From Caballeronia hypogeia (GTDB lineage: Bacteria; Pseudomonadota; Gammaproteobacteria; Burkholderiales; Burkholderiaceae): DNA of 64,000 nucleotides. Positions within the stretch are counted from its first letter, which is position 1. Each line of letters starts with the position of its first letter. A model generated the notes under the pieces. The model was not told where the DNA came from. It saw nothing but the letters and a program-made list of their open reading frames with translations, and did not search any database. Made by a program: the position numbers and the translations under genes. Of this stretch, positions 52,810 through 62,634 are shown in pieces. The DNA is taken from positions 1 to 64,000 of the forward strand of contig NZ_FCOA02000021.1 in the NCBI RefSeq assembly GCF_001544875.2, given 5' to 3'.

Positions 52810-54090
52810 CTAAAGCCGGTTCGGATCGGTAGCATTCAACGGCTTCTGGCAGGCTGCGAGAACTGCGCCTGCCGCCAGCACCAGCGCCGAATAGACGAGC
52901 CCGCGCGTCAGTCCCGCGCTGTCGGATACGCGGCCGATCACCACCGGTCCGACGATCTGCCCGAACGCGAACACGATCGTGAATGCATTGATGCCGCCGG
53001 GCCACTGGCTCGACGGCAGATTGTGGCGCACGAACGCCGTCGTCGATGCCACCGCCGACAGGAACGTCGCGCCAAACAATGCGCCCGACACGAACGCAGC
53101 CACCGGATGCGCGATCAGCGCCGGAATCACCGTCGCGGCCGCGAGCAGGGCGTTGAGAATCGCCAGCGCCTGCCCGCCGCGCATGCGATCGAGCAGCCTC
53201 GACCACATCCGCGCCGAAACCACCGTCGCCACTCCCAGCAGAACATAGAAGCCGATGACGACCGTTGCGCTCATGCCCGCATTACGCAGCAGCGCGATGA
53301 TGAACGTCATGTAGCCTATATAGCCGATGCCGAAGCATCCGTATCCCACGAGCGCGAGCGCGAAGCGTCGCCGCCGCATCGGCGCGCGGGAAGTGGACGC
53401 GGCGCCGTGACCTGCCGCCGCGCCTGGCTCAGCCGATTCAATCCGCCGCGCGGCCCACACGGCGACCACGGAGAACGCGGCGCAGCCGAGCGCGAGCGCG
53501 AACCACGCGAAGCGCCAGCCGTGCGCGACCGGGAGCACCGCATAGGGCACGAGTATCGACGAGATCACTATGCCCCAGCCGGTGCCGCCATAATAGAGCC
53601 CGATTACGAAGCCCGCGTCGCGCGGTGACAGCGACGCGAGCCGCGCCGCCAGCACGCCCCCGCTCACGAAGATGAACGCGCTGCCGATTCCTGTGGCGAC
53701 GCGCAATGCAAGCAGCGTGTCGGTGTCGGTGGTGACGCCGCTCGCCGCCATCAGAAGCGCTGTCAGTACACAGCCCACGACGAACAGCGCCCGCGTCGGA
53801 AAGCGCTTCGACAAGCGCGCGAACGCGAGCGCGCCGAGCAGATAGCCGAGCGCGTTCGCCGTGTTCATCGCGCCGGCTTGTGCGAAGTTCCAGGCGAGGT
53901 CGACGCGCATCGGCGGAAGTAGCAGCGCGTAGGAGAAGCGCGCAAGCCCCAGCGCGATGGCGCTGCCGAGCGATAACGCCATCGCGAGCAAGAGCGCCTG
54001 CTTGCGATCGGTTTCATGGGCGCTTGCCGCGAAGATCGCGTGCGCGTCGGACGCCGCGCTTCTCGTACGTGCATCGTCAGGCTGTATCAC
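52810..54090 (-). CDS. YbfB/YjiJ family MFS transporter
   Basis: This 426-residue protein has 12 membrane segments; GLARFSYALLLPPMRVDLAWNFAQAG and NTANALGYLLGAL are typical of the YbfB/YjiJ branch. The start codon is GTG at 54090, preceded by AAGAAGAGAGC; the first 35 residues are a polar extension. It is convergent with the initiator gene (58-base gap). Substrate unknown. Confidence 0.85.
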   Translation of the reverse strand: MIQPDDARTRSAASDAHAIFAASAHETDRKQALLLAMALSLGSAIALGLARFSYALLLPPMRVDLAWNFAQAGAMNTANALGYLLGALAFARLSKRFPTRALFVVGCVLTALLMAASGVTTDTDTLLALRVATGIGSAFIFVSGGVLAARLASLSPRDAGFVIGLYYGGTGWGIVISSILVPYAVLPVAHGWRFAWFALALGCAAFSVVAVWAARRIESAEPGAAAGHGAASTSRAPMRRRRFALALVGYGCFGIGYIGYMTFIIALLRNAGMSATVVIGFYVLLGVATVVSARMWSRLLDRMRGGQALAILNALLAAATVIPALIAHPVAAFVSGALFGATFLSAVASTTAFVRHNLPSSQWPGGINAFTIVFAFGQIVGPVVIGRVSDSAGLTRGLVYSALVLAAGAVLAACQKPLNATDPNRL

Positions 54091-54366
54091 GCTCTCTTCT
54101 TCCCCTTGATGGCGAGTTCATTCTCCGACGTATGGTATCGCGCGTCGGACACATTGCTTACAAAGGCACTGGCTAAGCTGCGCAGCGCTGCGTCGATCCC
54201 GTACGAGACTCTGCCGGAGATTCTTCATGTCGACTGTTCCGGACCGCCAACGCTTCATGGCGCGCTTCATCATCTGCGTTTGCGCAATCGTTTGCGCATG
54301 TGGCAAGCCGGAGTCGGCCGACCTGAGTGCGCCGGCATCGGCCGCCGCCGCGGCAAGCGAGCCGTT

Positions 54367-54954
54367 CGCATGCCCTACGAGTTGTTCGTACGAACGCGGG
54401 CGGACGGGCCGAAGGACACAGTCTCGTTCGACTTCGTGAATACCGGCAGTGCGAGCGCGGTGTTTTTGCTCTATCGCCACGCGAGCGCCGATGCGCCCCG
54501 CACATACACCGGCGAGGCGCGCAAGCGTCTCGCCGATCGCATCCCCGTGAACGCGGATGGCAGCTTCGATTTCGTCGTGCACGGGCCGAACGGCTTTCTG
54601 CGCAGGATCGCGGGCAAAGCGGGCGTGCCGCATGGCGGGTGGTCGCGGGAGCAGGCAGCGCCCGAAGTCGCGGAAGGCTACGACGTCGCCAACGGCAACC
54701 TGCAACTGCGGCTCGAGAATCGCGGCACGGCTTCGTGCACATTCACCATGACGAATGCACACGATGCATCGAAGAGCATCGCGCGGCATGGCGCGGTAGC
54801 GATGCGGCACAGGTCTATCTCGACTTGCGCCATGCGCACGGCTCGTACGACGCCGAAGTGAAGGTCGATCCCGATTCCCGCATTTCTGCGCCGAGTGGCG
54901 GGTCATGTCGAAACCGGACGCGACAGCATGAGCGACCCGGCCTTCGGCGCTTGA
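54367..54954 (+). pseudogene. Remnant of a bacterial phospholipase C (C-terminal domains)
   Basis: The stretch YELFVRTRADGPKDTVSFDFVNTGSASAVF and VVHGPNGFLRRIAGKAG matches the repeated C-terminal domain of non-haemolytic phospholipase C. The frame then shifts near 54795 (AAQVYLDLRHAHGSYDAEV continues in another frame) and again near 54880 (RVAGHVETGRDSMSDPAFGA, then stop at 54954). The large N-terminal phosphoesterase domain is absent. A short frame upstream (54227-54366) with a hydrophobic start may be joined scrap. The gene is clearly non-functional. Confidence 0.7.
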
Positions 54955-55424
54955 CCACGAGCGGGCGAACGCGACACGTCTTGCATCTGTTGCAGTAATC
55001 ATTACCGGCGGCGTGTTCGGATGCGAACATGCCGCCGCATCGCGTTTATCTTCTGTGCCCTCGCAGCAGGCATCATTGAGGCGCGGGCGCATCAAGGCTC
55101 GCAGTCCCTTTCCATTCACGACATTCAATGCGAGTTGCCTGTTTCCGGGGAACTCGTGCGGCCGCATTCGTTCGGACAACATCGAATGTCGAGATTAATT
55201 GGAAGGATAATGAAAGGATAATGATTAACGCGGTCCTCGTAATTGCATGCTCACATGGGACATGCACGCATTGCGCAGCAAGATGAGGACGGTGAAGATC
55301 AACCACACACACGCCCGATCCGCACGAGATCAAAACCAAGGGCGAGAGCAACAAAACGAACGCGTGGGCGTCGTCAAGCACCATCAGTTGAAAAACAATC
55401 TGGGTGCAACACGGAGAGACGGGG
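54955..55424. other. Intergenic region with an 11-bp tandem duplication
   Basis: Within 470 bases without a supported gene, AAGGATAATGA occurs twice back to back (55203-55224). Nothing else was recognised. Confidence 0.5.
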
Positions 55425-55868
55425 ATGAGGATAAGAGCAACAGTGCTGGTGATACGTCAGCAGGCAGTGCTTCTGGTGAGAGAGCGCGGCGGTCCGTGGC
55501 TGCTGCCTGGCGAGACGGTCGAGCCGGACGAATTGACCATGGTCGTCGCGATCCGAGCGCTATACGAGGGGACTGGCGTCGAAGCGAATGCCGCCGCGTT
55601 TCTGTTTCAGCAGGTGTCGGCGCATCACCTGCATCATGTTTTTCGCATCGCGATACCGGACGACCTGCATCCGCGAGCGGCCTTCGGCAGCGGACTCGAC
55701 GATCTGTGCTGGGTCGATGCATCGCAGCTCGCCAATGTCCACACCACGCCCGGCACGCGATCGATCCTGAATCGCGCGCTCGGAGTGAGCCACGACACGA
55801 CGAAGTCCACATGGCGTGAAAATGGCGCGCGCGTTGGCATAGGCAAGCGCTGGCGCGGCACGCCTTGA
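55425..55868 (+). CDS. Nudix-fold protein with a degenerate Nudix box
   Basis: This 147-residue protein begins MRIRATVLVIRQQAVLLVRE and shows a Nudix fold, but the box (residues 29-52) reads GETVEPDELTMVVAIRALYEGTG: the Arg is kept, the following Glu is Ala45 and the Glu-Glu pair is Glu48-Gly49. Two of the usual metal-binding glutamates are therefore missing, so hydrolase activity is doubtful; it may bind a nucleotide ligand instead. GGAGAGACGGGG precedes the ATG. A strong terminator follows. Confidence 0.75.
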   Translation: MRIRATVLVIRQQAVLLVRERGGPWLLPGETVEPDELTMVVAIRALYEGTGVEANAAAFLFQQVSAHHLHHVFRIAIPDDLHPRAAFGSGLDDLCWVDASQLANVHTTPGTRSILNRALGVSHDTTKSTWRENGARVGIGKRWRGTP

Positions 55869-55921
55869 AGGACTTATCGAATCACGCGCTGTAGCGACGC
55901 GTGAATATCGCGGCACAAGAA

Positions 55922-55956
55922 CCCTTGACGAACGCTTCGCCCGTCAGGGGTTTTTG
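55922..55956 (+). terminator. Rho-independent terminator after the Nudix gene
   Basis: A 9-bp stem (55922-55930 with 55942-55950, one G-T pair) is followed by TTTTTG. Confidence 0.85.
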
Positions 55957-56085
55957 CTTTTGAAATCCCGCGGAGCCCTGAAAAACAAGGCAAAAAGTCG
56001 CCGTCAATTTTCCTATCCTCATAGCACGGCCCGGAAAGACGAATCGCCGATTCGCTCATATCCGGCTCCATGACGGAGGACGACG

Positions 56086-57072
56086 ATGACCTGGCTCGAC
56101 GATTCGATCATGATGCAGCGCGGAGTCGGCGCGCATCGCGAACCGGTGCAGCACCATCTCACTGAAGAATTGCAGAAGACGTTCCACTACACGATTGGTC
56201 CGTATTCGCAGCCCGTGCTGCATGTGAAGCCAGGCGACCGCATCGTCGTCGATACGCGCGATGCGTTCGGTGGCAAGATCAGGGAAGAAACCGACAAGCC
56301 CTCGCAAGTGCTGCAGATGCCGTTCGTCAATCCGCAGAACGGTCCGATCATGATCGAGGGCGCGGAGAAGGGCGACGTGGTCGCCGTGCACATCGAAAAG
56401 ATGTCGCCGCGCGGCGCGGACCCCCACGGCTACTGTTGCATGATCCCGAACTTCGGCGCGCTGACCGGCACGGACTTCACCGCGCTGCTCAACGAACCTT
56501 TGCCGGAGGTCGTGCGCAAGATCAAGATCGATGAAGAAAACGTCTACTGGAGCCGGCGCAATACGCTGCCGTATCGCCCGCACATCGGCACCCTGAGCCT
56601 CTCTCCCGAGCTCGACTCGATCAATTCGCTCACGCCCGACCAGCACGGCGGCAACATGGACGTGCCCGACATGGGACCGGGGAGCATCACTTATTTACCG
56701 GTGCGCTCGCCGGGCGGGCGGCTCTTCATCGGCGATGCGCACGCGTGTCAGGGCGATGGTGAAGTGTGCGGCACGGCTGTCGAATACGCGAGCAGGACAA
56801 CCGTGCGCGTCGATCTGATCAAGCAGTGGAATTTCGCCTGGCCGCGCCTCGAGAACGAGGATGCGCTGATGAGCATCGGCAGCGCGCGCCCGCTCGAAGA
56901 CGCAACGCGCATTGCGTTTCGCGAACTCGTGCTGTGGATGGTCGCCGAGTACGGCTTCGAGAAATGGGACGCCTACATGATGCTGAGTCAGGCGGCCAAG
57001 GTGCGGCTCGGCAATTTCGTGGACCCGAAATACACGGTTGGCGCGATGGTGGCCAAACGCTATCTCAAGTAA
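56086..57072 (+). CDS. Acetamidase/formamidase family protein
   Basis: This 328-residue protein belongs to the FmdA/AmdA family: GDRIVVDTRDAFGG near the N-terminus, and IGDAHACQGDGEVCGTAVE in the middle, a hallmark of the family. Members hydrolyse formamide or acetamide to ammonia and the acid. GGAGGACGACG precedes the ATG. The next gene, an SDR, follows after 55 bases in the same direction, so the pair may act on one amide-containing substrate. Exact substrate unknown. Confidence 0.87.
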   Translation: MTWLDDSIMMQRGVGAHREPVQHHLTEELQKTFHYTIGPYSQPVLHVKPGDRIVVDTRDAFGGKIREETDKPSQVLQMPFVNPQNGPIMIEGAEKGDVVAVHIEKMSPRGADPHGYCCMIPNFGALTGTDFTALLNEPLPEVVRKIKIDEENVYWSRRNTLPYRPHIGTLSLSPELDSINSLTPDQHGGNMDVPDMGPGSITYLPVRSPGGRLFIGDAHACQGDGEVCGTAVEYASRTTVRVDLIKQWNFAWPRLENEDALMSIGSARPLEDATRIAFRELVLWMVAEYGFEKWDAYMMLSQAAKVRLGNFVDPKYTVGAMVAKRYLK

Positions 57073-57127
57073 CGCACATAGTTGCATCTGCAACTACCCG
57101 CATCGAAACCTCAAGAGGGCGACGAAC

Positions 57128-57892
57128 ATGGACTTGCAACTCAAGGGATTGAAGGCGATGGTCACCGGCGGGACCAAGGGCATTGGTCTTGCCATCGCTC
57201 AGACGTTGGCGAAAGAGGGCGCGGAAGTCGCGATCTGCGCGCGCGATGCGGCCGCAGTGTCGAACACGGCGAACGAGCTGGCGAAGCTGAGCAATGCGCG
57301 GGCGCTGGGCGCGGCGGTTGATGTCTCGAATGGCGCCGCATTGAAGGATTGGGTCGGGCGCGTCGCGCAGGACTGGGGCGGCATCGATATCCTCGTCGCG
57401 AACGTCAGCGCGCTCGCGATCGGCAACGACATCGAGTCGTGGCGCAAGGAGTTCGAGACGGACCTGCTGGGTACGGTCAATCTCGTCGACGCGGCAATGC
57501 CGTATCTCGAAGCGAGCAAGGCGGCGTCGATTGTCGCGATCTCGAGCGTCTCGGGTCGCGAGATCGATTTCGCCGCAGGGCCGTATGGCGTGTTCAAGGC
57601 GGCGCTCGTGCATTACATGCAAGGACTCGCAAACCAGCTTGCGGCGAAGGGCATTCGCGCCAACACGGTGTCGCCGGGCAACGTGTATTTCGAAGGTGGC
57701 GTGTGGGACTGGATCGAGCACAACGATCCCGCGCTCTTCGCGAAGGCGCTCGCGCTGAATCCCACCGGCCGCATGGCGAAGCCGCAGGAGATCGCCAACG
57801 CGGTGGCCTTCATCGCGAGTCCCGCGGCGAGTTTCGTGAGCGGCGCGAACTTTGTCGTCGATGGTGCGTTGACGCGCGGCGTACAGCTCTGA
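57128..57892 (+). CDS. Short-chain dehydrogenase/reductase
   Basis: This 254-residue SDR has the cofactor motif TGGTKGIG, the NVSA segment replacing NNAG, a catalytic Ser in ISSVSG and the Tyr-x-x-x-Lys pair in GPYGVFKAA. CARD after strand 2 suggests NADP preference. The C-terminus (PAASFVSGANFVVDGALTRGVQL) is of the 3-oxoacyl-reductase type. GAGGGCGACGAAC precedes the ATG. Probably co-transcribed with the amidase. Substrate unknown. The 259 bases after it show no gene. Confidence 0.88.
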   Translation: MDLQLKGLKAMVTGGTKGIGLAIAQTLAKEGAEVAICARDAAAVSNTANELAKLSNARALGAAVDVSNGAALKDWVGRVAQDWGGIDILVANVSALAIGNDIESWRKEFETDLLGTVNLVDAAMPYLEASKAASIVAISSVSGREIDFAAGPYGVFKAALVHYMQGLANQLAAKGIRANTVSPGNVYFEGGVWDWIEHNDPALFAKALALNPTGRMAKPQEIANAVAFIASPAASFVSGANFVVDGALTRGVQL

Positions 57893-58151
57893 CACGCATC
57901 TTCGGCACGTCCGGTCGCTTCATTTTCTTCTCGATGGCGAACGCGCGCTTTCCGGCGGCGTTCGCCGCGTTTCACTCGCGCGACTAAAGTCCGCACGCCC
58001 GCTGCCGATATGCAGTTGAAGCGCTCTTTCGGCCCTTTCGTCCTTGCTGCTCACCCGCAGTGGTGAAGCGAGACCGAACGGCGCATTCGTCACGCGCCGA
58101 AGAAGTGACTGCCGCGTCACGCCCATTCCCGACACCGAAAGTAAACCTCAA

Positions 58152-59447
58152 GTGCGACGAACCCGGTTTGCCTCTCTGCTCACGGGCCTTCTTGGCCTCG
58201 TCCTGCTGTGCATGTGGAGCTGCCGGCAGGAAGAGCGCGTTCAATCGGACGAGGCCGCGCCGGCGCGCACGACGATCACCGCCTTGATCTGGGCGCCGGA
58301 CTGGCCCGAGGAAATGCTACGCATCGCCGCCGGTTTCAGCGAGCTCAATCCAGACGTCCACGTCAATGTGCAGTTCATGATCGGCAATTCGGTCGAGGAG
58401 AACATCAAGCCGCGCATTGCGTCGGGCAATCTGCCGGACATCGTCAGCGTGAACCCGAATGCGTATTCCGCGGAGCTCGCCGATCAGGGCGTGCTCGCCG
58501 ATGTGCGCGACACTGCCGCCTGGCGCAACATGCTCGGGCCGCTCAAGAACGACTGGACGAGCCGCCAGGGCAGGGCCTTCGGCATTTCGGGCGGCGTCGC
58601 CACGACGCTCGTCTACTACAACGAGACGATGTTCGCGAAGGCCGGCATCCATTCGCCGCCGACCAACTTCCGCGAATTCCTCGCGGTCTGCGAGCAATTG
58701 AAGCGCGCGGGCTTCACGCCGATCATGTGGAACGGCGGCTTCCCGAACATGCTGGGCAACGGGCCCTTCGGCTCGGGCTTCGCCGACAACGTCGTGGCGC
58801 GCGAGCCCGACTGGAAAAGAAAGATGGCCGACGGCACGCTCGACCTGAACACGCCGGAAGTCGCGGATATCTTCGCGAAGATCGCGCTCGTCGCGCAGCG
58901 CGGCTACGTGCAGGACGCGTACATGGCGACCGGTTACGACGACGGCATCCGGCTCTTCAAGGAGGGCAAGGTCGCGATGGCGTTCCACGGCAGTTGGGCC
59001 GCCGGCCTGCTGCTGCACGGCAATGGGTTCGAAACCGGTGTGATGATCCCGCCGTGGAACGCACCCGGCGAGCGGCCCGTGCCGATTATCGGCAGCGAGA
59101 CGGGCTTCGCCGTGTGCGAGACCGCCAACAGGGCGGCGTCGCTGCGCTTTCTCGACTACATCGCCGGCGGTGGATTTGCCGTGCTTCAGCAGAAGCGCCA
59201 GAACATCGCGCCGTTCGTGCAGACGCCGACGACCATGGCGAGCGATCCGAAGATCGTCGGCTACATGAAGATGGTGAACAGTTATCCGGTGACGTCGAGC
59301 CCGTATTACTCGGTGCTGCCGTCCAATTCGATCGAGCGGCTGCATCGGCTGATGCAGGATGTATTGCTGAAGAAGACCACGCCGAAGCAGGCCGCGAAGC
59401 TGCTCGACGAGTCGGTCAAGAACGAAGCGAAGATGCACTACAAATGA
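58152..59447 (+). CDS. Extracellular substrate-binding lipoprotein (SBP family 1)
   Basis: This roughly 431-residue protein has the fold of sugar-type ABC substrate-binding proteins (ITALIWAPDWPEEMLRIAAGFSELNPDVHVNVQF; later GVATTLVYYNETMFAKAGI and GKVAMAFHGSWA). I start it at a GTG (58152) because it then begins with a signal (FASLLTGLLGLVLL, lipobox-like CMWSC); the frame is open to 58044 and the Shine-Dalgarno is weak. No permease or ATPase gene is near. Its stop overlaps the start of the GGDEF-EAL gene (ATGA), so it may act as the ligand sensor of that protein. Confidence 0.8.
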   Translation: MRRTRFASLLTGLLGLVLLCMWSCRQEERVQSDEAAPARTTITALIWAPDWPEEMLRIAAGFSELNPDVHVNVQFMIGNSVEENIKPRIASGNLPDIVSVNPNAYSAELADQGVLADVRDTAAWRNMLGPLKNDWTSRQGRAFGISGGVATTLVYYNETMFAKAGIHSPPTNFREFLAVCEQLKRAGFTPIMWNGGFPNMLGNGPFGSGFADNVVAREPDWKRKMADGTLDLNTPEVADIFAKIALVAQRGYVQDAYMATGYDDGIRLFKEGKVAMAFHGSWAAGLLLHGNGFETGVMIPPWNAPGERPVPIIGSETGFAVCETANRAASLRFLDYIAGGGFAVLQQKRQNIAPFVQTPTTMASDPKIVGYMKMVNSYPVTSSPYYSVLPSNSIERLHRLMQDVLLKKTTPKQAAKLLDESVKNEAKMHYK

Positions 59448-62356
59448 GCTCATTCATCGCCTGGCTGGCACGCGCGTTCGAAGTCCTCTCGCTGGATCTG
59501 CTGCGGCGAGTGGAGATTCGCTATCGCCTCATCACCGCATTCATTCTGCTTTCGCTTCTGCCGATCGTCGTGTCCGGCTATATCTCGTACGTGGAGTCGA
59601 GCGCCGCGATCAAGCGCAACGCCGAAATGTTCTCGAAGGAAGTGGTCAAGCAGGTGTCGAAGAACATTTCGCTGCGTATGGAGGAGATCGAGACGGAAAG
59701 CGGCCTGCTCGTGCTCTCCGATCGCGTGCAGGGTGCGTTGACCAAAGTTGCGAGCGGCGGGGCGAAGGAGCAGAACGAAGCGCGTCAGGACATGACGCGC
59801 TTGCTGCTGGAGCATTACGGTTCGATCGACTTCATCAACGAAAAATATCTTCTCGATCAGAACGGCCAGATCATGGACACCCAGACCTTCGCGCAACTGT
59901 CGCGCGGGGTGAAGCGGCTGGTCGCCAGCGCACCCGTGCGCAACGGACGCCCTTACTGGGGCAGCTACGACAATGGCGTCGGACAGCAGAACCTCGGCAT
60001 GGTGCGCACGATCTTCGGCAAGAACAGCAATCGGCCGATCGGTAATCTCGTGCTCGTGATCCGGCCCGAGCATTTCTCCACGATCTTCGCGGACGTGGCG
60101 CTCGGCAGCAAAACGGAAATCTTCGTCCTCGACGCGCGCAACAAAGAGCTGGTCGTGCGCGCCGACGGAGCGAGCGCGAACACCGGCGCGTCCGCGCCGC
60201 GGGAGCTCGTCGAAACGATCGCGCTCAACGGCGCGAGTGCCGAGCCGAACGGTTTCACCGCCTATGAAGGCAGGCGCGGCGCGCGCTATCTCGCGGCCTA
60301 CACCAACATACCGGGAACCTCATGGTTCGTGGTCAGCACGATTCCGGAAGAGAAGCTTACGGAACAGGCGCAGTCAGTACGCAACCAGATCATGCTGGTA
60401 GGCATATCGGGTTTTCTGTTGTCGATCTTCTTCGCGTACTTCATCTCGTACAGCATCTCCGCGCCGCTCAAGGAACTCGTGCGCAAGATGAAGGATGCCG
60501 TCGACGATGCGGGCGCGCCCGCCGAAGCCTCCGTCGATGCGAACGAGAAAGACGAACTCGGCAGACTCGCGCAGCGTTTCGAGAACATGAGCGAGGCGAT
60601 CAGGCAGAAGATCCAGAAGATCAACGAGATCAACGCGACGCTGGAGCAGGCCGTCATCGAACGCACGGCGGAGCTCGTCACGAAGGAGCAGGAATCGCGC
60701 ACGTTGATCGAGAACTCGCCGGACACGATCACGCGCTATGACCGCAGCCTGCATCGCATATACGCGAACCGCGCCTTCTGCGAGTGGACCGGGCGTGGTC
60801 TGGGCGAACTGATCGGCAAGCGGCCGTCGGAAATGCCCGGCGGACCGAACGCGCTGATCTACGAAAAGCGCCTGATCGAAGTGTTCGCGAGCGGGCAGAG
60901 CGCGCAATTCGAATTGAAGGCGATCACGCCGGACGGGCGCGAGCAGTGCACGCATATCCGTCTCACGCCGGAGATCGAATGGACGGGCAAGGTGACCTCG
61001 GTGCTCGTCGTGGGCCGCGATATTTCGGATCGCGTGGCATTCGAAGCGACCATCTGGAAGCAGGCCAATTTTGATGCGCTCACGCATCTGCCGAACCGCC
61101 AGATGTTCCATAGCCGTCTCGAACAGGAAGCGACCATCGCGCGTTATTCGGGGCAGCGTCTCGCGCTGATGCTGATCGATCTCGACCGCTTCAAGGAAGT
61201 CAACGATTCGCTCGGCCACGATACCGGCGACGTTCTGCTGATCGAAGCCGCGCGGCGCATCACGGCGTGCGTGCGCGAGTCGGACACGGTGGCCCGTCTG
61301 GGCGGCGACGAATTCACAGTTATCCTGCCCGACGTGAAGGGCGCCGAATGCATCGAGCAGGTCGCGACGCGCATCATCGCGACGCTCGCCGAACCGTTCA
61401 GCCTGGGGCCGGACGAGGTGTTCATCTCCGCGAGTGTGGGTGTCACGCTCTATCCCGGCGATGCCCGCGAACTCGACGTGCTCTTCAAGAACGCGGACCA
61501 GGCCATGTATGCCGCGAAGAACGCGGGACGCAATCGCTTCGGCTACTTCACGCCCGATCTGCAGATCGCGGCGGAGAAGCGTCTGCGTCTCACAAGCGAT
61601 CTGCGCGCCGCGCTGCCGGGCGAACAGTTTCAGGTGTATTACCAGCCGATCGTCGATCTTTCGAGCAGCGAAATCCATAAGGCCGAAGCGCTGATTCGCT
61701 GGCTGCATCCCGAGCGCGGCACGATCAGTCCGCTCGATTTCATTCCCCTCGCGGAAGACACCGGCCTCATCGTGCCGATAGGCGACTGGGTCTTCAGGCA
61801 AGCCGTGCGGCAGGTGCGCGAATGGCGCGAGCGGTTGCATGCGTCGTTTCAGATCAGCGTCAACATCTCGCCGGTGCAGGTGCGTCAGGACAGCCTCATC
61901 GGCGCGCAGTGGTCTGAATATCTCGCGAGCGTCGGCATGCCGGCGGATTGCATCGCGGTCGAGATCACCGAGGGCTTGCTGCTGCACGCGGAATCGACCA
62001 TCGACGAGAAGCTTCTCATGTTCCGCGATGCAGGCATACGCGTATCGATCGATGATTTCGGCACCGGCTATTCGTCGCTTGGTTATCTCAAACGCTTCGA
62101 TATCGATTATCTGAAGATCGATCGTTCCTTTGTACATAACCTGGGTTCCGACGTGAACAACCAGGCGCTGTGCGAAGCCATGGTCGTACTCGCGCACAAG
62201 CTTGGACTGAAGGTGATTGCGGAAGGCGTGGAGACCACGGAGCAGCGTGACTTTCTGCTCGCCGTGGGCTGCGATTTCGCACAGGGATTTTTGTACTCGC
62301 GACCGGTGCCGGCGGAAGAATTTGAGGCATTGCTCTTTCCGGCAATGGCATCCTGA
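59444..62356 (+). CDS. Membrane sensor protein with HAMP, PAS, GGDEF and EAL domains
   Basis: This 970-residue inner-membrane protein has a first membrane helix (about 26-50), a periplasmic Cache-like sensor, a second helix (about 315-340), a HAMP segment, a PAS domain (LIENSPDTITRYDRSLHRIYANRAFCEWTG), then GGDEF at 620-624 with an intact inhibitory site RESD (611-614), and EAL at 748-750. The EAL domain keeps NISP, EITE, DDFGTGYSSL, LKIDRSF and AEGVET, so both cyclase and phosphodiesterase activities for cyclic di-GMP look possible. The ATGA overlap with the substrate-binding lipoprotein gene suggests a paired sensory unit. Confidence 0.92.
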   Translation: MSSFIAWLARAFEVLSLDLLRRVEIRYRLITAFILLSLLPIVVSGYISYVESSAAIKRNAEMFSKEVVKQVSKNISLRMEEIETESGLLVLSDRVQGALTKVASGGAKEQNEARQDMTRLLLEHYGSIDFINEKYLLDQNGQIMDTQTFAQLSRGVKRLVASAPVRNGRPYWGSYDNGVGQQNLGMVRTIFGKNSNRPIGNLVLVIRPEHFSTIFADVALGSKTEIFVLDARNKELVVRADGASANTGASAPRELVETIALNGASAEPNGFTAYEGRRGARYLAAYTNIPGTSWFVVSTIPEEKLTEQAQSVRNQIMLVGISGFLLSIFFAYFISYSISAPLKELVRKMKDAVDDAGAPAEASVDANEKDELGRLAQRFENMSEAIRQKIQKINEINATLEQAVIERTAELVTKEQESRTLIENSPDTITRYDRSLHRIYANRAFCEWTGRGLGELIGKRPSEMPGGPNALIYEKRLIEVFASGQSAQFELKAITPDGREQCTHIRLTPEIEWTGKVTSVLVVGRDISDRVAFEATIWKQANFDALTHLPNRQMFHSRLEQEATIARYSGQRLALMLIDLDRFKEVNDSLGHDTGDVLLIEAARRITACVRESDTVARLGGDEFTVILPDVKGAECIEQVATRIIATLAEPFSLGPDEVFISASVGVTLYPGDARELDVLFKNADQAMYAAKNAGRNRFGYFTPDLQIAAEKRLRLTSDLRAALPGEQFQVYYQPIVDLSSSEIHKAEALIRWLHPERGTISPLDFIPLAEDTGLIVPIGDWVFRQAVRQVREWRERLHASFQISVNISPVQVRQDSLIGAQWSEYLASVGMPADCIAVEITEGLLLHAESTIDEKLLMFRDAGIRVSIDDFGTGYSSLGYLKRFDIDYLKIDRSFVHNLGSDVNNQALCEAMVVLAHKLGLKVIAEGVETTEQRDFLLAVGCDFAQGFLYSRPVPAEEFEALLFPAMAS

Positions 62357-62634
62357 AACTAATTTAATGTTAATACTTAATCCGCAGGACGATATATTTA
62401 TCGGAAGTAACCCGTATTTGTCGGACTATTAAATAGTGGAAACCCTGATAACCTTCGGGTCTTTATCTCGGCTGACGTCTCGATACCACGTACTGATTGG
62501 CCAATTTGGGTAACTACTGCTCGAAATGAAAGGAGAAAGTAGGGAAATTGCGCAAGAAATACCGGGTATTACATCCGTTACAGACGCTTACCTCGATCAA
62601 GTAAAATGTACCTATATATTACGATAAGATAGTA

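Noticed and set aside
58208..59443. Long in-frame 5' extension of the GGDEF-EAL gene
   Set aside because: It overlaps the substrate-binding protein gene in another frame and has Arg/Gly/Ala shadow composition; the ATG at 59444 is coupled to the previous stop.
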